Of a stretch of DNA of 10,190 nucleotides, positions 5,938-10,190 are shown piece after piece. The position numbers and the translations under genes were made by a program. How positions within the stretch are numbered: position 1 is the stretch's first letter; each line of letters opens with the position of its first letter. Under the pieces are notes generated by a model, which searched no databases, was not told the origin of the DNA, and saw only the letters and a list, made by a program, of their open reading frames with translations. Source of the DNA: GCA-2718845 sp913041905 (lineage in GTDB: Bacteria; Pseudomonadota; Gammaproteobacteria; GCA-002705445; GCA-002716945); contig CAJWJQ010000037.1 of NCBI GenBank assembly GCA_913041905.1, positions 1-10,190 on the forward strand, read 5' to 3'.

Positions 5938-6708
5938 ATGCAACATAGATTAAATATAGCATTAAAAGCATGCAGAGAAGCTTCTGAGGTTATTAAAACC
6001 TTTTATAAGAAAAAAAAGCAAGACGAATTAAAGCAATTTAAAGAGAATTATAGAGTATTCTTTAATCTTATTTTGAGAACAATTAATGATTCATATCCAA
6101 TGGGAGAAAAGGATTTTATTGGGCCATCATCTATTGCAAAAAATCTAATTGATGGCATGAATGATAAAAGTTTCAGCGATTTAGACAATGAAGGTTCTTA
6201 TATATGGATTATTAACCCAATAGATAATATAGATAATTATCTAAATAAAATTCCATTGTATAATATTACTATTGCAATATTTCTAAACAACGAAATTGAA
6301 TGTTCTATTATTTATGATCCTATTGATGATGTTTTAATAAGCGCTATAAAAGGAGAAGGGGCAAAAATAGAAAACACAAGACTGAGAAATAAAAAAGAAA
6401 TAGATGAAAAAATATTATACGCAACAAATGACTTAAACTATGCTAAAACTTTAAATGATAAAATTAATGGTAATTTAAGAATGACAGGTTCTCCCTCTAA
6501 AGAATTTGTATATTTGGCTGAGGGAAAATTGGATTTATTAGTCTATCCAAATATTGAAGTTTGGGATTCCGCGGCTGGAGTATTAGTTTGCAGAGAATCT
6601 GGATTAATAGTTACAGATATTAATGGGGGTAATAATATTTTTTCAAAAAAACATCTTATAGCTGGAAGAAATTCTTTGCATACTGAATTATTGGAAAAAT
6701 TAAAATAA
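5938..6708 (+). CDS. suhB: SuhB-like inositol monophosphatase family protein, active site degenerate
   Basis: The only plus-strand gene. Length (256; E. coli SuhB 267), fold-defining segments and location beside trmJ identify SuhB: MQHRLNIALKACREAS start, IIYDPIDDVL (124-133), GEGAKIENTRLR (139-150), EGKLDLL (195-201), EVWDSAAGVLVCRESG (207-222). IMPase catalysis needs metal-binding residues that are mostly gone. The IDPLDGTTNF core is NPIDNIDNY (93-101), so the first Asp is Asn and the Gly-Thr-Thr is lost. The Glu-Glu motif before it is absent, and the N-terminal K...D...T..D segment is replaced by KENYRVFFNL. Asp96 and Asp210 remain. In E. coli, SuhB also works as a Nus-complex factor for rRNA antitermination independently of catalysis; a purely structural role here is inference. 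The frame is intact and the fold looks kept, so I do not call it a pseudogene. Confidence 0.85.
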   Translation: MQHRLNIALKACREASEVIKTFYKKKKQDELKQFKENYRVFFNLILRTINDSYPMGEKDFIGPSSIAKNLIDGMNDKSFSDLDNEGSYIWIINPIDNIDNYLNKIPLYNITIAIFLNNEIECSIIYDPIDDVLISAIKGEGAKIENTRLRNKKEIDEKILYATNDLNYAKTLNDKINGNLRMTGSPSKEFVYLAEGKLDLLVYPNIEVWDSAAGVLVCRESGLIVTDINGGNNIFSKKHLIAGRNSLHTELLEKLK

Positions 6709-6711
6709 ATA

Positions 6712-7599
6712 TTATTTTTTACTACCAATACCTAAAAAAGATAGACTGCTACTGGCTATATATATTGAAGAATATGTTCCAACAAAAATACCAATTATCA
6801 TGGCTAAAGCAAAATATTTAACTGCAGAACCACCTAATATTAATAAAGATATTAAAACAAATAGCGTCGTTAGAGATGTAATGATAGTTCTAGATAATGT
6901 TTGATTAATAGATATGTTGAGAACTTTTTCAAAATCTTCTTCGTGTATTAATGTGAAGTTTTCACGTATCCTATCATAAACGACAATAGTATCATTTAGT
7001 GAATATCCAATAACAGCTAATAAGGCAGATAGAACGCTTAAATCAAATTGAAGTTGGAAAATGGAAAATATTCCAAGAGTGATTAAAACATCATGTATTA
7101 ATGCTATAATTGCGCCTATTCCATACAAAAATTCAAATCTAAAACCAATATATACAAGAATGCTTAATATGGCTACCAGCATAGCCCATTCTCCTTTTTC
7201 TCTTAACTCGCTTCCAATTTGAGACCCAACAAATTCTAATTTAATAATTTTAAATGAATAACCTTGTAATGAGTTAATCAAAAAACTATTTATACTTTCT
7301 TTATTAAAATTACTATTTTCTTGGAGTTTTATTATAACCTCTTGATTGCTTCCAAAATATTGAATGACAGAGTCATTTATACCATTATCTAGAAAGCTAT
7401 TTCTTATATTATTTATATCTATGTCTTGGTTGAATTTTAACTGAACTATATATCCGCTTGAAAAATCTATACCCCAATTCAATCCTTGCGTCGCAAAGCT
7501 TCCAAAGCTTAATATTATTAATATTAATGAAAAAATCATTGCTGTGGTTTTTTTTCTTAAAAAATCATAATTGCTATTTATGTTTATTAATTTAAGCAT
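6712..7599 (-). CDS. secF: SecF, Sec translocon accessory subunit
   Basis: SecF pairs with SecD in the inner membrane and uses proton flow to pull exported proteins through SecYEG. The 295 residues (E. coli 323) show TM1 (about 20-38), a periplasmic P1 domain to about 135, then five more hydrophobic segments beginning near 138, 160, 186, 238 and 262. The transmembrane signature GYSLNDTIVVYDRIREN (198-214), with the functional Asp203, is intact, as are EFVGSQIG (122-129) and VYIGFRFE (149-156). The short D1 motif reads WGIDFSSGY, where GLDFTGGT is usual. N- and C-termini are shorter than in E. coli. The start overlaps the secD stop by one base (TAATG). Its 3' end faces suhB with 3 bases between stops. 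It ends the tgt-yajC-secD-secF operon, as in many proteobacteria. Confidence 0.96.
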   Translation of the reverse strand: MLKLININSNYDFLRKKTTAMIFSLILIILSFGSFATQGLNWGIDFSSGYIVQLKFNQDIDINNIRNSFLDNGINDSVIQYFGSNQEVIIKLQENSNFNKESINSFLINSLQGYSFKIIKLEFVGSQIGSELREKGEWAMLVAILSILVYIGFRFEFLYGIGAIIALIHDVLITLGIFSIFQLQFDLSVLSALLAVIGYSLNDTIVVYDRIRENFTLIHEEDFEKVLNISINQTLSRTIITSLTTLFVLISLLILGGSAVKYFALAMIIGIFVGTYSSIYIASSSLSFLGIGSKK

Positions 7600-9392
7600 T
7601 ATATTGACAATCTCTTTGAATTTTTATTTTCATAAATAATACTAACTAATACTCTTGTGCCTACAATTGATGTGAACATGGATGATATAATGCCAATAAC
7701 TAATGTAACCGCAAAGCCTTTGACAGCTCCTGTACCTATTGTTAGTAAAGCAATCGCCGCTATAAGAGTAGTTATATTTGCATCAGATATTGTTGAAAAT
7801 GCTTTTTGATATCCAGAATAAATGCTTGCATTTGGTGAATTTCCATTCATAATTTCTTCGCGTATTCTTTCAAAAATTAGAACATTAGCATCAACAGCCA
7901 TACCTACAGTTAATACTATTCCAGCGATGCCAGACAATGTAAGAGTGGCTTGAAAAATAGATAATACGGAAATAATTATAATAATATTAGCTGCTAGCGC
8001 TATATTAGCAATTAATCCAAACAATCTGTAATAAATTAACATAAATAAACCAACTAAAAAAAGACCAAAATACATAGAATTTTTTCCCGACAATATATTT
8101 GCTTTTCCTAAGCTTGGACCAATTGTTCTTTCTTCAACAATCTCCATTGGCGCGCGTAATGCTCCAGACCTAAGGAGTATGGATAAATCTTGAGCCTCAT
8201 TCATATCAAGTCCAGTTATCTGAAAACTTTTACTAAAGGCTTCTCTAATTACCGCTACATTAATGACTTCTTGTTTGTTTTTTTCAACAAATATAACAGC
8301 CATTCTATTCCCAATATTTTTTTTAGTTGTATCTAGCATGCGTGACGCCCCATAATCACTCAATTTTACGAATACGGCGGGAGTATTTGTTGCAGAATCA
8401 AATCCAGTATTAGCGTTTTTTATATCATCTCCAGCTACAATTACTTTTCTAGATAACAATATTGGGGATTTATCTCGCAAAAAATATAGAGCGGAAGAAT
8501 TGATTGTGGGAGTGCCTGATAATTTAGAATTATACCAATCTTCAGGAGTTCCTTTTGTTAATCTAAATTCTAGTGTAGCTGTAGAACCCAATATACCTTT
8601 TGCTCTTGTAGAGTCTTGGAGCCCAGGCAATTGAACTATGATTCTATCTTGTCCTTGCCTTTGCAAGACTGGTTGTGCCACGCCTAACTCATCAACTCTA
8701 GATCTTAAAATTGCTAAATTTTTCGAAATAGCACTTTTTATATCTCTATCAATTGATATTTGAGAAGGACTAATTTCTATAACATTTAAATTATTTGATA
8801 GATTTTTTTTGGCAATTTCATCATTAAAATTTTCATTTATTTTATCTATAGCTTCATCAACAAACTTATTATCTTTAAAGCTTACTATAATTTTATTATT
8901 TTCCTTATTAAAAGATTGATATCTGTATTTATTTTTTATTAAAATTTTTTTAGTATCCGCTTCTATTTCTCGAATAAGGTTTTCTTTAATATTATCCTTA
9001 TCTACTTGTAAGAGAAAATGAACCCCTCCTTTTAAATCTAATCCAAGAAACATTGGATATGCATTAATAGAAGTTAACCAACCCGGAATATCATTATAGC
9101 TAGTTAATGTAAATGCTTCTTGAATATTTGAGTTCTGTAATTCCCTATATGTTTTTAATTGATCTTCTGTTTTATTAAATTTTAAAATTAATTTATCATC
9201 TTTATTTAACACATTATCGATCTTTAGATTTTGAATAATAGTTTTTGTAATATTATTTACATTTTCGTTGTTTTTTCCATGACTTATTTCAATAGCAGGA
9301 AAAGATGGATAGAAATTTGGTAAAGAGTAAATAAAAGATACCGTTAAAACAATAATAACTAAAAAAGATTTCCATCGGGGGTATGATGACAT
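7599..9392 (-). CDS. secD: SecD, Sec translocon accessory subunit
   Basis: Large inner-membrane partner of SecF in proton-driven protein export. The 597 residues (E. coli 615) begin with TM1 (about 9-24), followed by a long periplasmic region. D1 motif MFLGLDLKGGVHFLLQVD (114-131) and D4 motif SRVDELGVAQPVLQRQG (231-247) with QLPGLQDSTRAKGILGSTA (254-272) mark the P1 domain. LLRSGALRAPMEIVEER (406-422) leads into the C-terminal membrane bundle, which carries GIVLTVGMAVDANVLIFERIREE (491-513) with the proton-path Asp501. All signature motifs are standard. The start is 1 base after the yajC stop. An AGGAT lies upstream but about 14 bases from the ATG, so coupling to yajC translation is likely. 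The periplasmic part around 130-210 is Lys/Asn-rich and diverged, as expected from the base composition. Confidence 0.97.
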   Translation of the reverse strand: MSSYPRWKSFLVIIVLTVSFIYSLPNFYPSFPAIEISHGKNNENVNNITKTIIQNLKIDNVLNKDDKLILKFNKTEDQLKTYRELQNSNIQEAFTLTSYNDIPGWLTSINAYPMFLGLDLKGGVHFLLQVDKDNIKENLIREIEADTKKILIKNKYRYQSFNKENNKIIVSFKDNKFVDEAIDKINENFNDEIAKKNLSNNLNVIEISPSQISIDRDIKSAISKNLAILRSRVDELGVAQPVLQRQGQDRIIVQLPGLQDSTRAKGILGSTATLEFRLTKGTPEDWYNSKLSGTPTINSSALYFLRDKSPILLSRKVIVAGDDIKNANTGFDSATNTPAVFVKLSDYGASRMLDTTKKNIGNRMAVIFVEKNKQEVINVAVIREAFSKSFQITGLDMNEAQDLSILLRSGALRAPMEIVEERTIGPSLGKANILSGKNSMYFGLFLVGLFMLIYYRLFGLIANIALAANIIIIISVLSIFQATLTLSGIAGIVLTVGMAVDANVLIFERIREEIMNGNSPNASIYSGYQKAFSTISDANITTLIAAIALLTIGTGAVKGFAVTLVIGIISSMFTSIVGTRVLVSIIYENKNSKRLSI

Positions 9393-9393
9393 A

Positions 9394-9717
9394 TTATTTA
9401 ATTGATCCTATTGAATTTTTTGGTAGTATTTTACTTACTGATGCTTTTTGAAGTTTTATGTCAACGTTATCAGATATTTTTACCAATACAAATGATTCAC
9501 CAACTTTTAAAACTTTCCCAAGCATTCCCCCTGATGTTGCGATCTCATCTCCAGTTTTTAATTGGCTTAACATTTCTTTATGCTCTTTTAATTTTTTTGA
9601 CTGTGGTCTAATTAATATAAAATACATTAAAATTAATATAAAAATAGGTAACAAAAATCCTAATGCTGATGGTTCTTGTTGTGCAGATGCTGCATGTGCT
9701 AAATCTATAATATTCAC
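9394..9717 (-). CDS. yajC: YajC, Sec-associated membrane protein
   Basis: YajC is a small single-span inner-membrane protein that associates with SecDF-YidC; its exact task is not settled. The 107 residues (E. coli 110) carry one hydrophobic segment (about 18-36) followed by the family motif LIRPQSKKLKEHKEML (35-50) and a cytosolic domain with GDEIATSGGMLGKVLKV (56-72). The start is GTG, not ATG. It is supported by a Shine-Dalgarno six bases upstream and by the agreement of MNIIDLAHAASA with the usual short Ala-rich N-terminus. The GTG overlaps the tgt stop (GTGA), and secD begins 1 base after its own stop. Confidence 0.95.
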   Translation of the reverse strand: MNIIDLAHAASAQQEPSALGFLLPIFILILMYFILIRPQSKKLKEHKEMLSQLKTGDEIATSGGMLGKVLKVGESFVLVKISDNVDIKLQKASVSKILPKNSIGSIK

Positions 9718-10190
9718 TTATCTACCTCGCTAATACTTATATTTTTCTCTACCTCAGAGATTAGTTCTTCTAAATTATTTTTATGGATAGCTATTCTTAT
9801 TTTCCCCATAAATTCCTGATAAAAGTATACATTATGAATAGTCATAAGTCTCCCAGCTAATGCATCATTGCACTTATCAAGGTGCTTAATATATGATTTT
9901 GAATAATATTGACATGTGTGGCAGTTACAATTTTTATCAATAGGAGTAAAATCCTGTTCATATTTCTTGTTTCTAATATTAATAACTCCACTATTACTAT
10001 AAATCTGACCGTTCCTGGCATTTCTTGTTGGTATAACACAATCAAACATATCTATACCATCACGAACAGCATATATTATGTCTAACGGTTTACCTATTCC
10101 CATCAGATATCTGGGTTTGTTTTCGGGTAATTTAGGTGTTATATATTTTACTATCTCATTTCTTAAATCAGAAGGCTCTCCCACAGAAAG
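9714..10190 (-). CDS. tgt: tRNA-guanine transglycosylase, C-terminal part (cut by window edge)
   Basis: Tgt exchanges guanine 34 of tRNAs with GUN anticodons for preQ1, the first tRNA-level step to queuosine. The frame is open to the window's right edge; the upstream codons read Leu-Ser-Val before GEPSD, matching the internal LAVGEP of E. coli Tgt. The GTG at 10182-10184 is therefore an internal valine codon, not a start. Visible motifs are PRYLMGIGKPLDI, then GIDMFDCVIPTRNARNG, whose Asp in FDC is the catalytic nucleophile by family knowledge. The zinc site is CNCHTC followed by the His of TIHNVYFYQ. The N-terminal half of the barrel lies outside the window. The C-terminus ends in a four-base overlap with yajC. 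The tgt-yajC-secD-secF order is a standard proteobacterial operon. Confidence 0.97.
   Translation of the reverse strand, partial: LSVGEPSDLRNEIVKYITPKLPENKPRYLMGIGKPLDIIYAVRDGIDMFDCVIPTRNARNGQIYSNSGVINIRNKKYEQDFTPIDKNCNCHTCQYYSKSYIKHLDKCNDALAGRLMTIHNVYFYQEFMGKIRIAIHKNNLEELISEVEKNISISEVDK
9724..9728 (-). promoter_or_regulatory. Ribosome binding site deciding the GTG start of yajC
   Basis: The minus strand reads GAGGT, six bases (AGATAA), then GTG at 9715-9717. This is the best-spaced Shine-Dalgarno in the sec region, lies within the last codons of tgt, and is the reason for accepting the non-ATG start. Confidence 0.65.

Noticed and set aside
6665..6680. Short A/T-rich inverted repeats near the suhB end, considered as a terminator
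   Set aside because: The arms are about 5 bases, contain almost no G/C and leave a one-base loop, so a stable hairpin cannot form.
5938..6708. suhB as a pseudogene
   Set aside because: The frame is intact with a proper start and stop, and the non-catalytic parts of the fold are well kept; loss is confined mainly to the active site.
9402..9733. Plus-strand open frames opposite yajC, one with hydrophobic stretches
   Set aside because: The hydrophobicity mirrors the YajC membrane segment and its codon composition; there is no promoter, ribosome site or motif.
10182..10184. GTG as a possible tgt start codon
   Set aside because: The frame continues upstream to the window edge with residues that match the interior of Tgt (LSVGEP), so it is an internal Val codon.
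1..10190. CRISPR arrays, insertion sequences, tRNA or rRNA genes, defence or secondary-metabolite genes
   Set aside because: No regularly spaced repeats, transposase-like frames, or recognisable RNA genes were seen; coding sequence fills the window with conserved housekeeping genes.

Overview
The window is a dense, AT-rich stretch of what looks like a streamlined gammaproteobacterial chromosome. Two counted lines hold 14/60 and 25/60 G+C. Nearly every gene is separated by 0-6 bases or overlaps its neighbour. The order tgt-yajC-secD-secF / suhB / trmJ / iscR-iscS-iscA-hscB-hscA-fdx-iscX-ndk follows the arrangement known from Pseudomonas-type gammaproteobacteria, and each protein aligns by eye with its E. 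coli counterpart. A marine, small-genome lineage of the SAR86/SUP05 kind would fit, but that assignment is inference. No rRNA, tRNA, mobile element or CRISPR was seen, and there is no gene-free stretch over 40 bases.

Layout. (1) Positions 1-5150, minus strand: an ISC iron-sulfur cluster operon running from an IscR-IscS fusion through iscA, hscB, hscA, fdx and iscX into ndk, which is cut by the window edge. (2) 5151-5189: the operon's control region, with a good sigma70 promoter and a 25-bp sequence resembling the IscR type-1 operator. It overlaps the trmJ stop codon. (3) 5186-5899, minus: trmJ (tRNA/rRNA-type SPOUT methyltransferase). (4) 5900-5937: a very short divergent promoter region. (5) 5938-6708, plus: a suhB homologue whose phosphatase active site is largely gone. 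(6) 6712-10190, minus: secF, secD, yajC and the 3' part of tgt, all overlapping or within 1 base of each other.

How the genes work together. IscS supplies sulfur, Fdx electrons, IscA iron or cluster carriage, HscA/HscB a chaperone pair, and IscX an IscS-binding modulator. IscR senses cluster supply and represses the operon. Two things break the usual plan: the regulator and the desulfurase are one 560-residue polypeptide, and iscU, the scaffold gene that normally sits between iscS and iscA, is absent, with only 4 bases between those two genes. The chaperones and ferredoxin that normally act on IscU are all kept, so either IscU is encoded elsewhere or this pathway runs on another scaffold. The fusion, the missing iscU and the apparently dead SuhB are the points most worth following up.
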